Source: Mycobacteriales bacterium | Lineage (GTDB): Bacteria; Actinomycetota; Actinomycetes; DATLTS01 | DNA length: 64,000 nucleotides | Assembly (NCBI GenBank): GCA_035533475.1 | Contig: DATLTS010000045.1 | Location: 36,666-100,665, forward strand | Direction: 5' to 3' | Shown here: piece after piece, positions 35,597 through 45,248 of the stretch | How the letters are laid out: each line of letters starts with the position of its first letter | Position numbering within the stretch: the first letter of the stretch is position 1 | Made by a program: the position numbers and the translations under genes | The notes under the pieces: model-generated | The model's input: only the letters and a program-made list of their open reading frames with translations | The model's database searches: none | What the model was told of the DNA's origin: nothing

Positions 35597-37138
35597 GTGG
35601 CGTACCAGCTGAAGGCCAGGTCGGTCGAGTGGAATCCGTCACCGGAGCGGCTCCGGGAGCTGACTGAGCTCATGCCCAATGCGCAGCGCACCGAGTTCGA
35701 CAATCTCGTCGTCAAGGCCCGCGTGGACTCTCGGAGCAAGGCATCCACCTACATCGTGACCGACGACCCGTCGTCGGTCACCGACCAGTCGGTGACCCGA
35801 GCGGAGTACGAGCGATTGTCCGCGCTCCAGGACGCCTACATCGCCGAGCAGGCGATGGTCGCTGTCGATGGCTACATCGGCAACGACCCGGACTTTCGGG
35901 TCCGAGCCCGACTGATCATCGAGTCGGCAAACGCCAACGTCGCGGGCATGCAGCAGCAACTGTTCTTCCCTGGCGAGTGGGCGGCCGGTGAGCAACCGAC
36001 CACCGAGCCGGTGACCACTGTCGTATACACGCCCAACCTGGCCGTGCCGGGCTATCCGAACGATCGGGCGATTCTCGTCGACCTGGAGCACAACATCACG
36101 CGGGTCATCAACTCCGACTACTTCGGAGAGTCCAAAAAGGGCGGCCTGCGGATGTGGAACAACATCGTCTTCGAGCGGGGCGGCCTGGCGATGCACGCCG
36201 GCTGCAAGATGATCCCGGTCGAGGGGGAGAAGAAGACCGTCCTCATCGTCGGGCTGTCCGGCACCGGCAAGACGACCACGACGTTCACCACCCAGCTCAA
36301 ATCGCGCCCCGTGCAGGACGACTTCATCGGCCTCATGCCTGGTGGCAAGGTCTACGGCACCGAGAACGGCTGCTTCGCCAAGACGTTCGGGCTGTCCGCC
36401 GAGACCGAGCCGGAGATCTACGGCGCGACGACCAAACCGGATGCCTACCTGGAAAACGTCTCCGTCGACGCCTCGGGCAAGGTCGATTTCTTCGATACCT
36501 CGTACACGAAGAACGGCCGTACCACCTGGCCGTTCAAGTACGTGGACCCGTTCGACGCCCGGGACCTGCCGCCCGCTGAGTACCTGCTCATCCTCAACCG
36601 CAACGAGAACATCGTGCCCGGGGTCGCCCGGCTCGACCGAGCGCAGGCTGCCGCCTTCTTCATGCTGGGGGAGACCACCGGCACGTCGGCCGGCGGCAAG
36701 GACGAGGAGGGCAAGGCGCTGCGGGTGCCGGGGACCAATCCCTTCTTCCCGCGGGCGCATGCCGACATGGGCAATCGGCTGCTCGAGCTGCTCGACAGTC
36801 ACGAGCTCAAGGTCTACGTGTTGAACACCGGGGCCGTGGGGGGCCCGGCGGGTAGCGATCGGGCGACGAAGGTCAAGATCGCGCATTCGTCGGCACTCGT
36901 GCAGGCGATTGCCGAAGGCACCATCGAATGGGAGCAAGACCCGGACTTCGGCTACGAGATCGCGACCAGCTGCCCCGGGATCGATGACCTGGAGATCCTT
37001 CAGCCTCGTCGGCTCTACGAGCGGCAGGGCCGCGCGGATGAGTACCAGAAAACCGTGGAGCGCCTCAAGCGCGAGCGCCGCGAGTACCTGGCCACCTTCG
37101 TCGGACTCGACGAGCAGATCGTCAAGTCGATCGGCTGA
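35597..37138 (+). CDS. pckA: Phosphoenolpyruvate carboxykinase, divergent ATP type
   Basis: The 513-residue protein matches the ATP-dependent PEPCK fold, which makes PEP from oxaloacetate in gluconeogenesis. The P-loop is GLSGTGKTT at 219-227; 'GESKKGGLRMWNNIVFERG' and 'LAMHAG' supply the Mn-binding Lys and H200. After the P-loop 'GCFAKTFGLSAETEPEIY' follows the ATP-type order. Later motifs differ from E. coli PckA ('LNRNENIVPGVARL' in place of the usual 'ADAFGVLPPV'). Most actinobacteria use a GTP-type enzyme, so this is unusual. GTG 35597 has AAGGAG 8 bases upstream. Confidence 0.87.
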   Translation: MAYQLKARSVEWNPSPERLRELTELMPNAQRTEFDNLVVKARVDSRSKASTYIVTDDPSSVTDQSVTRAEYERLSALQDAYIAEQAMVAVDGYIGNDPDFRVRARLIIESANANVAGMQQQLFFPGEWAAGEQPTTEPVTTVVYTPNLAVPGYPNDRAILVDLEHNITRVINSDYFGESKKGGLRMWNNIVFERGGLAMHAGCKMIPVEGEKKTVLIVGLSGTGKTTTTFTTQLKSRPVQDDFIGLMPGGKVYGTENGCFAKTFGLSAETEPEIYGATTKPDAYLENVSVDASGKVDFFDTSYTKNGRTTWPFKYVDPFDARDLPPAEYLLILNRNENIVPGVARLDRAQAAAFFMLGETTGTSAGGKDEEGKALRVPGTNPFFPRAHADMGNRLLELLDSHELKVYVLNTGAVGGPAGSDRATKVKIAHSSALVQAIAEGTIEWEQDPDFGYEIATSCPGIDDLEILQPRRLYERQGRADEYQKTVERLKRERREYLATFVGLDEQIVKSIG

Positions 37139-37166
37139 CGGGGCACCCGCCCGCTACGCTCGGCCG

Positions 37167-37934
37167 GTGGGTGCGCGGCAGCTCGTCTACTCCCTCTACG
37201 AACGACGGCTGCTCGCCCAGCTCGCCGGCGCTCCGCGGCCACGCCACGTCGGGGTGATCCTCGACGGTAACCGGCGTTGGGCCCGGGCGACCGGTGCCGT
37301 GGACCTCAACAGCGGGCACCGTCGCGGCGCGGACAAGATCGCCGAAGTGTTGGCCTGGTGCGAGGAAGCCGGGGTGGAGGTGGTCACCCTGTGGCTGCTG
37401 TCGACCGACAACCTCACCAGGTCCGAGGTCGAGCTCGCGCCCTTGCTCGGGATCATCGAGGCGACGGTCACCGAACTGGCCGCGCCAGCCGAGCCGTGGC
37501 GGCTGCATCCGGTGGGAGCGCTCGACCTCCTGCCGGACGCGACCGCGCGCACGCTCAAGGAGGCCGCCGACGCGACGGTGGGCAAGCCTGGCCTCTTGGT
37601 CAACGTGGCGGTGGGCTATGGCGGGCGTCGCGAGATCGCGGACGCCGTCCGGTCGCTGCTCCAGGAGCACGCCAGCCGCGGGTTCTCGATCGAGGAAGTA
37701 GCGTCCTACCTCGACGTCGAGCACATCGCCGAACACCTGTACACCCGGGGCCAGCCCGATCCCGATCTGGTCATCCGGACGTCCGGGGAGCAGCGGCTTT
37801 CGGGCTTCCTGCTCTGGCAGAGCGCGCACTCCGAGTTCTACTTCTGCGAGGCCTACTGGCCGGAGTTCCGCAAGGTCGATTTCCTCCGGGCGCTGCGCGC
37901 CTACGCGGATCGCGAGCGTCGTTTCGGCGGTTGA
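37167..37934 (+). CDS. uppS: Isoprenyl transferase (cis-prenyltransferase, UppS/Z-FPP synthase family)
   Basis: A 255-residue cis-prenyltransferase that extends an allylic diphosphate with isopentenyl diphosphate units. The catalytic Asp is D33 in 'VILDGNRRWAR'; 'LWLLSTDNLTRS' and 'DPDLVIRTSGEQRLSGFLLWQSAHSEFYF' are the substrate blocks. The position after the DUF255 gene equals Rv1086, the short-chain Z-farnesyl enzyme of M. tuberculosis (from memory), so a role as first of two enzymes is possible. GTG 37167 gives the family length; no ribosome site is clear. Confidence 0.92.
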   Translation: MGARQLVYSLYERRLLAQLAGAPRPRHVGVILDGNRRWARATGAVDLNSGHRRGADKIAEVLAWCEEAGVEVVTLWLLSTDNLTRSEVELAPLLGIIEATVTELAAPAEPWRLHPVGALDLLPDATARTLKEAADATVGKPGLLVNVAVGYGGRREIADAVRSLLQEHASRGFSIEEVASYLDVEHIAEHLYTRGQPDPDLVIRTSGEQRLSGFLLWQSAHSEFYFCEAYWPEFRKVDFLRALRAYADRERRFGG

Positions 37935-38051
37935 CCATGTCGGCGGCCGACCCCGTCGATGGCGCCGCGTGTCGGAGCCGGGCGCCGTCCCCAGCCGGTC
38001 GTACCGTCGCGGTTGGCGGCTTGGCGCGGCGCCGACCGCCGGGGAGGCCAG

Positions 38052-39368
38052 GTGAGCACTCCACGCCGGTCCCGTCGGACCGCACGACGCACCTATGTTC
38101 TCGACACGAGCGTCCTGCTCGCCGATCCGGCCGCTGTCACGAGGTTCGCCGAGCACGAGGTGGTCCTGCCGGTCGTCGTGATAAGCGAACTGGAGGCGAA
38201 GCGCGCCCATCCCGAGCTCGGCTACTTCGCGCGCCAGGCGCTGCGACTCCTCGACGACCTGCGGAGCCGGCACGGCCGGCTCGACGCCCCGCTCCCGGTC
38301 GGCGACAACGGCGGGACCGTGCGCGTCGAGCTCAACCACACCGACGCGGGCGTCCTGCCGCCCGGCTTCCGACTCGGCGACAACGACAGCCGGATCCTCG
38401 CCGTCGCCAGAAACCTCGCCGCGGAGGGTGCGAGCGTCGTCCTCGTGAGCAAGGACCTGCCGCTGCGGGTCAAGGCGGCGAGTGTCGGCCTCGATGCCGA
38501 GGAATACCGCTTCGAGCAGGTTGACTCCGGATGGACCGGGATGTCCGAGCTCGAGGTCGGCTCGACCGAGCTCGATGCCCTCTACGCGGGGGAGTCCGCC
38601 GTGCTGCCGGCCGCGGCCGACCTGCCCTGCCATACCGGCCTGGTCCTGCTCTCCGAGCGCAGCAGCGCCCTCGGCCGGGTCCAGCCGGACAAGTCGGTGC
38701 GGCTGGTCCGCGGCGACCGGGAGGCCTTCGGGCTGCACGGCCGCAGCGCCGAGCAGCGGATCGCTCTCGAGCTGCTGCTGGACCCCGACATCGGCATCGT
38801 CTCGCTCGGCGGGCGGGCGGGCACCGGCAAGTCGGCGCTGGCCCTGTGCGCCGGCCTCGAGGCGGTTATGGAGCGCCGCCAGCACCGCAAGGTCGTGGTC
38901 TTTCGTCCGCTCTACGCGGTCGGTGGCCAGGAACTCGGCTACCTGCCCGGCAGCGAGTCGGAGAAGATGGCGCCCTGGGCCCAGGCGGTCTTCGACACCC
39001 TGGGTGCCCTGGTCTCCGAGGCCGTCGTCGACGAGATCGTCGACCGCGGGATGCTCGAGGTCCTGCCGCTCACCCACATCCGCGGGCGTTCCCTGCACGA
39101 CTCGTTCGTCATCGTCGACGAGGCCCAGTCGTTGGAACGCGGCGTGCTGCTCACCGTGCTGTCCCGGATCGGTGCCGGCTCCCGGGTCGTCCTGACCCAC
39201 GATGTGGCGCAGCGGGACAACCTTCGGGTGGGCAGGCACGACGGGGTCGCGGCGGTGATCGAGGCGCTCAAGGGCCATCCGCTGTTCGCGCACGTCACGT
39301 TGAGCCGGTCGGAGCGCTCGCCGATCGCGGCGCTCGTCACCGAGATGCTCGAAGAACTGGCCTTGTAG
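38052..39368 (+). CDS. phoH: PhoH-like ATPase with N-terminal PIN domain (PhoH2)
   Basis: 438 residues: an N-terminal PIN nuclease domain (acidic residues D18, E46, D110/D112 and D135 in 'YVLDTSVLL', 'ISELEAK', 'GDNDSRIL', 'SKD') and a C-terminal PhoH ATPase with Walker [10 protein letters not shown] (253-261) and Walker B '[12 protein letters not shown]'. PhoH2 proteins unwind and cut RNA using ATP. GTG 38052 has GGGGAGG 8 bases upstream. The 117 bases before it hold no other gene. It ends in a strong hairpin. Confidence 0.95.
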   Translation: MSTPRRSRRTARRTYVLDTSVLLADPAAVTRFAEHEVVLPVVVISELEAKRAHPELGYFARQALRLLDDLRSRHGRLDAPLPVGDNGGTVRVELNHTDAGVLPPGFRLGDNDSRILAVARNLAAEGASVVLVSKDLPLRVKAASVGLDAEEYRFEQVDSGWTGMSELEVGSTELDALYAGESAVLPAAADLPCHTGLVLLSERSSALGRVQPDKSVRLVRGDREAFGLHGRSAEQRIALELLLDPDIGIVSLGGRAGTGKSALALCAGLEAVMERRQHRKVVVFRPLYAVGGQELGYLPGSESEKMAPWAQAVFDTLGALVSEAVVDEIVDRGMLEVLPLTHIRGRSLHDSFVIVDEAQSLERGVLLTVLSRIGAGSRVVLTHDVAQRDNLRVGRHDGVAAVIEALKGHPLFAHVTLSRSERSPIAALVTEMLEELAL

Positions 39369-39387
39369 CCACCCGGACACAAAGAGG

Positions 39388-39417
39388 GCGCCCCGTCCGC
39401 CCAGCCGGACGGGGCGC
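39388..39417. terminator. Strong hairpin terminator after phoH
   Basis: GCGCCCCGTCCG and CGGACGGGGCGC form a perfect 12-bp stem around a 6-base loop, 20 bases after the phoH stop codon. No T tract follows, as is usual for this phylum. Confidence 0.8.
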
Positions 39418-39475
39418 TCCCTCCCCATTTCAACGCGGCAACTCGCAAAACCTCGCATCCACTCGCCGGATCTTT

Positions 39476-39513
39476 CCGCCGGGCTGAGCGTGTTTGTCCG
39501 CTTTGCCCGGCGG
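39476..39513. other. Leader hairpin upstream of the transglycosylase-like gene
   Basis: CCGCCGGGC (39476-39484) pairs with GCCCGGCGG (39505-39513). It lies in the 343-base region between phoH and the secreted gene, which also holds the phoH terminator and further GC-rich dyads near 39625-39660. No recognised riboswitch core was found in this leader. Confidence 0.4.
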
Positions 39514-39711
39514 AATGTGAGCTTCCTCACGCATGAAATTGCGAATCCCGGGGATGCTTGCTGGAGTTAGCACAGCTGAACAACTCGAGCGGCATGAGCC
39601 GCCCGGGCGACAAGCGGTCGCCCGTCGCCCCGCCGATACCGGCGGTCCCGCAGATGGCTGCGGATACCCGACGTCGCGGACTTTCCCGCGCCGCCGATCG
39701 AGGAAGGACTC

Positions 39712-40251
39712 ATGAGAAGCCGGACACACGCCCGGGGGATGTCTGCTGCGTTCGCTCTCGGGGGCGCCGCCGCGATGGTCGTTGCCGCTGCCGTCCCCAC
39801 TCTGGCGTTCGCCGCGACCGCGGCCCCGGTAGCGACCGTCGCCCGGCGGGTCAGCGTGGCATGGCGACTGGGCGTCCCGCCCCTTCACCCGGCCCAACGG
39901 CTCCCGTTCCGGGGCGTCCATCGGGCCAGCCGGACGAGCGTCCGGACCGCCCTGGATCCGCGCATTCTGGCGGAGACCCTGGTCGCGGGCCGGGGTTGGT
40001 ACTCCGGGCAATGGACGTGTCTGGACGAACTGTGGAGCCGGGAGAGCGGATGGCGGTTCGATGCCGTCAACTACGGTTCCGGCGCCTACGGGATCCCGCA
40101 GGCGTTGCCGGCCTGGAAGATGGCCACCGCCGGGCCGGATTGGCGCACCGACCCGCTGACCCAGATCCAGTGGGGCCTCGGTTACATCGCCGGCACCTAC
40201 GGCACCCCCTGCACCGCCCTTGCGCATTCGGATTGGTACGGCTACTACTAG
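39712..40251 (+). CDS. Secreted transglycosylase-like (lysozyme-fold) protein
   Basis: 179 residues: signal peptide with cleavage near residue 35 ('AAAVPTLAFAATA'), a basic linker, and a C-terminal SLT-like domain with 'CLDELWSRESGWRFDAVN' (probable catalytic E111), 'SGAYGIPQALPAWKM', 'TQIQWGLGYIAGTYGTPC' and a final 'SDWYGYY'. Two Cys (C103 and the one in 'GTPC') can form a disulfide. Such small actinobacterial proteins cleave peptidoglycan during growth. AAGGA stands 6-7 bases before ATG 39712. It has a long leader that suggests RNA-level control, though no known switch is recognised. Confidence 0.87.
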   Translation: MRSRTHARGMSAAFALGGAAAMVVAAAVPTLAFAATAAPVATVARRVSVAWRLGVPPLHPAQRLPFRGVHRASRTSVRTALDPRILAETLVAGRGWYSGQWTCLDELWSRESGWRFDAVNYGSGAYGIPQALPAWKMATAGPDWRTDPLTQIQWGLGYIAGTYGTPCTALAHSDWYGYY

Positions 40252-40308
40252 TACGCCGGGAAACGGGGGGTGTCGACCCGTACTGGGGCAATGGCGAGGG
40301 GGCCGGGG

Positions 40309-40740
40309 ATGGCGCGCATCAGCAGGCACACCTACGTCGAGCGGTTACGGGCGGTGCCGATGTTCCGGGCCTGTTCGATCCGCGAGCTCGAGCAGGTCGC
40401 GCGGCTGGCCGACGAGATCGTCGTGGCCGCCGGCGAAGAGCTGGTTCGGGAGGGCTCCCGAGGCGCCGAGTTCTACGTTCTCGCCGAAGGCAAGGCCGAA
40501 GTCACCCGCGGCTCGGCGACACTCGCCATGCTTGGCCCGGGAGACTTCTTCGGTGAGTTGTCCCTGCTCGAGCCCGGTCCGCGCAACGCGACCGTCACCA
40601 TGGTGAGCCCGGGTCGGGTCCTCGTGCTTGCCCAGCGGCAGTTCTTCACCCTGCTCGCCGATCAGCCGGCGGTGACGACGAAGCTGCTGGTCGGGATGGC
40701 TCGTCGGCTGCACGAGGCCGATGCCAGGCCGGTGCGGTGA
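40309..40740 (+). CDS. Cyclic nucleotide-binding domain protein
   Basis: A 143-residue protein made of one CNB domain: 'LRAVPMFRACSIRELEQVARLADEIVVAAGEELVREG', the phosphate-binding cassette 'GPGDFFGELSLLEPGPRNATVT' and a C-terminal helix ('VTTKLLVGMARRLHEAD'). No DNA-binding or catalytic domain follows, so it is probably a stand-alone sensor of cAMP. The cassette Arg is within 'GPRNATV'. Of three in-frame starts I chose ATG 40309, with GAGGGGG upstream; 40291 is also possible. Confidence 0.85.
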   Translation: MARISRHTYVERLRAVPMFRACSIRELEQVARLADEIVVAAGEELVREGSRGAEFYVLAEGKAEVTRGSATLAMLGPGDFFGELSLLEPGPRNATVTMVSPGRVLVLAQRQFFTLLADQPAVTTKLLVGMARRLHEADARPVR

Positions 40741-40746
40741 GTCGAG

Positions 40747-40764
40747 CCGACCGTTCGAGGTCGG
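40747..40764. terminator. Short hairpin after the CNB gene
   Basis: CCGACC and GGTCGG pair around GTTCGA, a stable tetraloop-like loop, 7 bases after the CNB stop codon and ahead of the convergent fumC end. Confidence 0.4.
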
Positions 40765-40826
40765 TAGCCCGAAGCTGACCGAGATGCCGGCATTCCGGGA
40801 GAGCTCGAAACGAACCCGGCCTGAAC

Positions 40827-42230
40827 TCAGCCGTTCTCCGGCCGACGGGTCATGGCCAGGACGTCCAGCGCCTCGTCGAGCTGGGCCTCGGTGAGTCGGC
40901 CGGCGCGGACGTGGCCACGTTCGATGACGACCGCGCGGATCGTCTTCTGCTCGGCGAGGGCCTGTTTAGCCACCTTCGCCGCCTCCTCGTAGCCGATGTA
41001 GCGGTTCAGCGGGGTGACGATCGAGGGGGAGGACTCGGCGAAGAACCGGCACCGCTCGGCATCCGCGACGATGCCGTCGATGCAAAGGTCGGCGAAGAGC
41101 CGCGAGATGTTCGCGAGTAGCCGGATCGACTCGAGCAGATTGCGAGCGATCACCGGCAACATGACGTTGAGCTCTAGGTTGCCGGCCGCGCCGCCGAAGC
41201 TGACCGCCGCGTCGTTGCCGAAGACCTGCGCCACCACCTGGCAGACCGCCTCCGGGATGACCGGATTGACCTTGCCCGGCATGATCGACGAGCCGGGTTG
41301 CAGATCAGGCAGATGGATCTCGGCGAGACCCGCCCGCGGGCCGCTGGCCATCCAACGCAGGTCATTCGCGATCTTGTACAGGCTCACTGCGACCACCCGC
41401 AGCACTCCGGACGCCTCGACGAGCGCGTCCCGGGCCCCCTGCGCCTCGAAGTGGTCGCGGGCTTCGGACAAGGGCAGCGACAGCGTGTCGGTCAGCCGGG
41501 CGATGACCTTCGCCGCGAATCCCGGCGGCGTGTTGATCCCGGTGCCGACCGCGGTCCCGCCGAGCGGAAGCTCGCCGAGCCGGGGTAGGGCTGCGTCGAG
41601 TCGCTCGATCCCCAGCCGGATGGCGGACGCGTAGCCGCCGAACTCCTGGCCGAGGGTGACCGGGGTTGCGTCCATGAGATGCGTTCGCCCGGACTTCACG
41701 ACGTCGACGAACTCCGCTGCCTTGCGTTCGAGGGCCGTAGCGAGATGCGCCAGTGCCGGCTGAAGGTCACGCACGACCATTTGCACGGCGGCGATATGGA
41801 TGGCGGATGGGAACGTGTCGTTGGACGACTGGGAGGCGTTGACCGCGTCGTTGGGATGCACCGGTGCGCCGAGCCGTTCGGTGGCGAGAGTGGCGATCAC
41901 CTCGTTGGCGTTCATGTTCGTCGACGTGCCGGACCCGGTCTGGTAGACGTCGATCGGGAACTGGTCGTCCCAGCGTCCCGAGTTGACCTCGGCAGCCGAG
42001 TCGGCGATCGCCTTCGCGACGTCGTCCGGCAACACCCCCAACTCGGCGTTGACCAGGGCAGCCGCGCCTTTGATCGCGCCCAGGGCCGAGATCAGGGCTC
42101 GGTCGACGGTCAGCCCGGACACCGGGAAGTTCTCGACCGCGCGTTGGGTCTGGGCCCGCCACTTCGCGGCGACCGGCACGCGGACCTCGCCCATCGAGTC
42201 CGCCTCGACGCGGAACTCTTCGCCGGCCAT
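40827..42230 (-). CDS. fumC: Fumarate hydratase class II
   Basis: A 467-residue enzyme of the TCA cycle that hydrates fumarate to malate. '[15 protein letters not shown]' (98-110), '[13 protein letters not shown]', the catalytic H184 in '[11 protein letters not shown]' and the flexible loop [11 protein letters not shown] (313-323) are all present. The C-terminal arm '[23 protein letters not shown]' is typical. ATG 42230 is preceded by GAAGGCACGAGA. fumC-glpX is a conserved actinobacterial pair; here both are on the minus strand with a 92-base gap. Confidence 0.97.
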   Translation of the reverse strand: MAGEEFRVEADSMGEVRVPVAAKWRAQTQRAVENFPVSGLTVDRALISALGAIKGAAALVNAELGVLPDDVAKAIADSAAEVNSGRWDDQFPIDVYQTGSGTSTNMNANEVIATLATERLGAPVHPNDAVNASQSSNDTFPSAIHIAAVQMVVRDLQPALAHLATALERKAAEFVDVVKSGRTHLMDATPVTLGQEFGGYASAIRLGIERLDAALPRLGELPLGGTAVGTGINTPPGFAAKVIARLTDTLSLPLSEARDHFEAQGARDALVEASGVLRVVAVSLYKIANDLRWMASGPRAGLAEIHLPDLQPGSSIMPGKVNPVIPEAVCQVVAQVFGNDAAVSFGGAAGNLELNVMLPVIARNLLESIRLLANISRLFADLCIDGIVADAERCRFFAESSPSIVTPLNRYIGYEEAAKVAKQALAEQKTIRAVVIERGHVRAGRLTEAQLDEALDVLAMTRRPENG

Positions 42231-42322
42231 TCTCGTGCCTTCCCGCCGCCCGATGGGACCCTGCGCGAATTATCCCTCGCCGCCATCGCGGCTGACCGGT
42301 AGCCGAGGAATCGCGGCTCTCC

Positions 42323-43357
42323 TCAGCCGGCCCGGTCGAAGTCGATCGCCGCGTAGGAGCGCAACTTGGTGAGCTGATGTTGACTCTCGATGCTGCGGAT
42401 GGTTCCGCTCTTCGACCGCATGACCAGGGAGTGCGTCGTTGCGCCCCCGGCCCGGTAGCGGACACCCCGGAGCAGTTCGCCGTCCGTGACGCCGGTGGCG
42501 ACGAAGAAGACGTTGTCGCTGGCGACCAGGTCGTCGGTGAGCAGTACCCGGTCGAGGTCGTGTCCGGCGTCGAGGGCACGCCGGCGCTCGTCGTCGTCGC
42601 GCGGCCAGAGCCTGCCTTGGATGACACCCCCGAGGCACTTGACGGCACAGGCGGTGATGATCCCCTCCGGGGTGCCACCGATGCCGAGCAGCAGGTCGAT
42701 CCCGGTGCCCTCCCGGCACGCCATGATCGCCCCGGCCACGTCGCCGTCGGTGATGAACTTGATCCGCGCCCCGGTCGCCCGTACCTCACTGACCAGGTCG
42801 GCATGCCTCGGGCGGTCGAGGATGACGACGGTGACGTCCTCGGCGGCGGAGTCCTTGGACTTGGCGATCGCCGCGATGTTGTCGGCGACCGGCGCCTCGA
42901 TGTCCACGCCGGCAGCGGCATCCGGACCGGTGACCAGCTTCTCCATGTAGAACACCGCCGACGGGTCGTACATCGTGCCCCGCTCGGCGACCGCCATCAC
43001 CGAGACCGCGTTGCTCATTCCCATGGCCGCGAGCCGGGTGCCGTCGATCGGGTCCACGGCTACGTCGCATTCCGGACCCGTCCCGTCGCCGACGGACTCG
43101 CCGTTGTAGAGCATCGGCGCTTCATCCTTCTCGCCCTCGCCGATGACCACCACGCCCCGCATCGACACGGTGTGGATGAGTTGGCGCATCGCGTTGACCG
43201 CGACCCGGTCGACCCCGATCTTGTCGCCCCGGCCGACCCAGCGCCCGGCGGCCATCGCCGCCGCCTCCGTTACCCGGACCAGTTCGAGGGCGAGGTTTCG
43301 GTCCGGTTCTTCGCGCCGGACGGCAGCCTCGTCCGGGTCGGTGGTGTCGTCGGTCAT
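42323..43357 (-). CDS. glpX: Fructose-1,6-bisphosphatase class II
   Basis: 344 residues; the Mg/Li-sensitive GlpX phosphatase of gluconeogenesis. Metal-site motifs are '[13 protein letters not shown]' (72-83) and 'VDPIDGTRL' (101-109); '[19 protein letters not shown]' is the substrate loop. I chose ATG 43357 over the upstream frame start (43507), because the family begins with this acidic lead and AGAGGGG lies upstream. Together with the PEP carboxykinase 5 kb away it completes two irreversible steps of gluconeogenesis. Confidence 0.96.
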   Translation of the reverse strand: MTDDTTDPDEAAVRREEPDRNLALELVRVTEAAAMAAGRWVGRGDKIGVDRVAVNAMRQLIHTVSMRGVVVIGEGEKDEAPMLYNGESVGDGTGPECDVAVDPIDGTRLAAMGMSNAVSVMAVAERGTMYDPSAVFYMEKLVTGPDAAAGVDIEAPVADNIAAIAKSKDSAAEDVTVVILDRPRHADLVSEVRATGARIKFITDGDVAGAIMACREGTGIDLLLGIGGTPEGIITACAVKCLGGVIQGRLWPRDDDERRRALDAGHDLDRVLLTDDLVASDNVFFVATGVTDGELLRGVRYRAGGATTHSLVMRSKSGTIRSIESQHQLTKLRSYAAIDFDRAG

Positions 43358-43443
43358 CGGCGGGCACCCCTCTGCGGTCGTCGCCGGGCATCGTAGCGTC
43401 GTCGGGAGTGGGCGGCCGCCTCCTCGGATGCGAGAGTGGTCGG

Positions 43444-44061
43444 GTGAGCGACACCGAGGCAGTGGCCGCGCCGAGCCCGGTGCGCGGTGGGGGGCGGGCC
43501 GTCGCAACCCGGGCCGCCCTGCTCGGCGCGGCGCAGCAGGTCTTCACCGGCGCCGGATTCACCGAGGCCAACGTGGCCGATGTCGTGGCCCGGGCGGGCG
43601 CGAGCGTCGGAAGCCTCTACCACCACTTCGGCGGGAAGGCGGACCTCTACCTGGCGCTGTTCGAGGACTACCAGTCCCGGCAGGAGGGTCGAGCGGCGGC
43701 GGAGGTTCGGCGTGCCCGGCTGGCTGGCGAAACCGACCCGATCGCCCTGTTCATCGCCGGCTCGCGGGGCTACCTCGCCGGCTGTTGGGCGGAGCGCGAC
43801 CTGGCCCGGCTCTTCCTCGCCGGCGGCGGGCCGCCCGGATTCGAGCTGGTAGCGCGCCGCCGATACCGGGATTGGACGGCCCGCAACGCCTACCTCCTGC
43901 GCCCGGAGCAGCAGCCGCTCGGCGACACCCTGGTGCTCGTGCTCACCACCGTGGTCGGCGAGGCCGGGCATGAGGTGGCCATCCAGGAGTCCGAGGCAGC
44001 CGCCGGGCGGCTCGCCGACGAGGTGCTCGAGCTCATCTCGCGGATCGGCACGCCCCGCTGA
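43444..44061 (+). CDS. TetR-family regulator
   Basis: A 205-residue regulator. The helix-turn-helix is '[38 protein letters not shown]' (about 39-76), typical of TetR; the C-terminal part is an all-helical ligand-binding domain. GTG 43444 follows the divergent glpX start by 86 bases. It stands 26 bases upstream of the kynureninase-like gene on the same strand, so it probably regulates that gene and itself. The ligand cannot be inferred. Confidence 0.88.
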   Translation: MSDTEAVAAPSPVRGGGRAVATRAALLGAAQQVFTGAGFTEANVADVVARAGASVGSLYHHFGGKADLYLALFEDYQSRQEGRAAAEVRRARLAGETDPIALFIAGSRGYLAGCWAERDLARLFLAGGGPPGFELVARRRYRDWTARNAYLLRPEQQPLGDTLVLVLTTVVGEAGHEVAIQESEAAAGRLADEVLELISRIGTPR

Positions 44062-44087
44062 CCGGCGAGACCCCGGCGTCCCGGCAG

Positions 44088-45248
44088 GTGCACCCGGAAC
44101 TGCTGGCACGACGTTGCGATTACCCGATTCTGGGGCGCAAGACGTACCTGATCAACAACTCCCTCGGCGCGATGCACCGGGACACCCCGGGCCGGCTCGC
44201 CGAGTTCGCCCGGCTCTGGGACGAGAACGGCGTGCTCGCCTGGAACTCCTGGTTCCCGAACATGGCGCGGGTGGCCGACCTCGTCGGTCGGACGATCGGC
44301 GCCCCGGCGGGGAGCACCATTCTCCGCGCGAATGTCGCCGACGTCCTGGTGAGTGTTGCGAGCGCGATCGACTTCACCGGTTCCCGCAACGCCGTGGTGT
44401 CGACCGACCTCGACTGGCCGGGCAGCCACTATCTCTGGCAGGAGTACCGCCGGTTCGGCGCTCGGCCGGTAGTGGTGACCGCGGCGTCGGATGGCATTCA
44501 CATCGACGTCGATCGGGTCTGCGCGGCGGTCGACGAGCACACCGCTCTGGTCGCGATCTCGCTCGTGACCTTTCGCAGCTCGACCCTCATCGACCCGCGG
44601 CCCATCATCGACAGGGCGCACGCAGTCGGCGCCCTGGTCCTCCTCGACGCCTACCAGGGCGTCGGGGCGGTTCCGATCGACGTCGTCGACCTCGATGTCG
44701 ATTTCTGCGTCGGCGGCTCGGTGAAATTCCTGTGTGGCGGGCCGGGAAACGGCTGGCTCTACGTACGGCCCGCACTCGCGGAGACCCTGCGCCCGGCCGC
44801 GGTCGGTTGGATCTCGCACGCCGAGCCCTTCGCCTTCGAGTTGGACGAGATCCGCTACGCCCCGGGCGTCGGGCGATTCGCCGGCGGCACGCCGAACGTC
44901 CCGGCGGCCTACGCCGCCGAGCCGGGCTACCGGGCCATCGTCGAAATCGGGGTTGCGGCGATCCGGGCCAGATCGGTAAGCCTCACCCAGCCACTGCTCG
45001 AGGACGCCCGCTCCCGGGGCTACCTCGTCGGCTCGCCGAGCGACCCTGCGCAGCGTGGTGGGCACGTCACCCTCGACATCCCGGAGGGGGTGCGGGTGCA
45101 TGACGAGCTGATCCGGCGCGACGTGGTCGTCGACTATCGTCCGGGCGGCGGGTTGCGGATCGCGCCGCACTTCTTCTCCACCGCCGAGGAATGCACGCGG
45201 GTGCTCGACGAGATCGACGCGATCTGCCGGCAGATCGGCGCCCGGTGA
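44088..45248 (+). CDS. Kynureninase-like class V aminotransferase-fold enzyme
   Basis: A 386-residue PLP enzyme. 'YLINNSLGAMHR' at the start, 'LVLLDAYQGVGAVPID' with the PLP-contacting D187, and the PLP lysine K213 in 'GGSVKFLCGGPGNGWLY' match kynureninases and close relatives; 'FAGGTPNVPAAYAA' and the C-terminal 'GGGLRIAPHFFSTAEE' also fit. Kynureninase cleaves kynurenine or 3-hydroxykynurenine in tryptophan breakdown. No other tryptophan catabolism gene is near, so the substrate remains uncertain. Start GTG 44088; the stop overlaps the next gene (GTGA). Confidence 0.82.
   Translation: MHPELLARRCDYPILGRKTYLINNSLGAMHRDTPGRLAEFARLWDENGVLAWNSWFPNMARVADLVGRTIGAPAGSTILRANVADVLVSVASAIDFTGSRNAVVSTDLDWPGSHYLWQEYRRFGARPVVVTAASDGIHIDVDRVCAAVDEHTALVAISLVTFRSSTLIDPRPIIDRAHAVGALVLLDAYQGVGAVPIDVVDLDVDFCVGGSVKFLCGGPGNGWLYVRPALAETLRPAAVGWISHAEPFAFELDEIRYAPGVGRFAGGTPNVPAAYAAEPGYRAIVEIGVAAIRARSVSLTQPLLEDARSRGYLVGSPSDPAQRGGHVTLDIPEGVRVHDELIRRDVVVDYRPGGGLRIAPHFFSTAEECTRVLDEIDAICRQIGAR

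Noticed and set aside
39420..39711. c-di-AMP (ydaO-type) riboswitch upstream of the transglycosylase-like gene
   Set aside because: Such genes often have this switch, but the conserved GGTGAA and CCGAA...CAGCTAACC-like blocks are absent; only GC-rich hairpins are seen.
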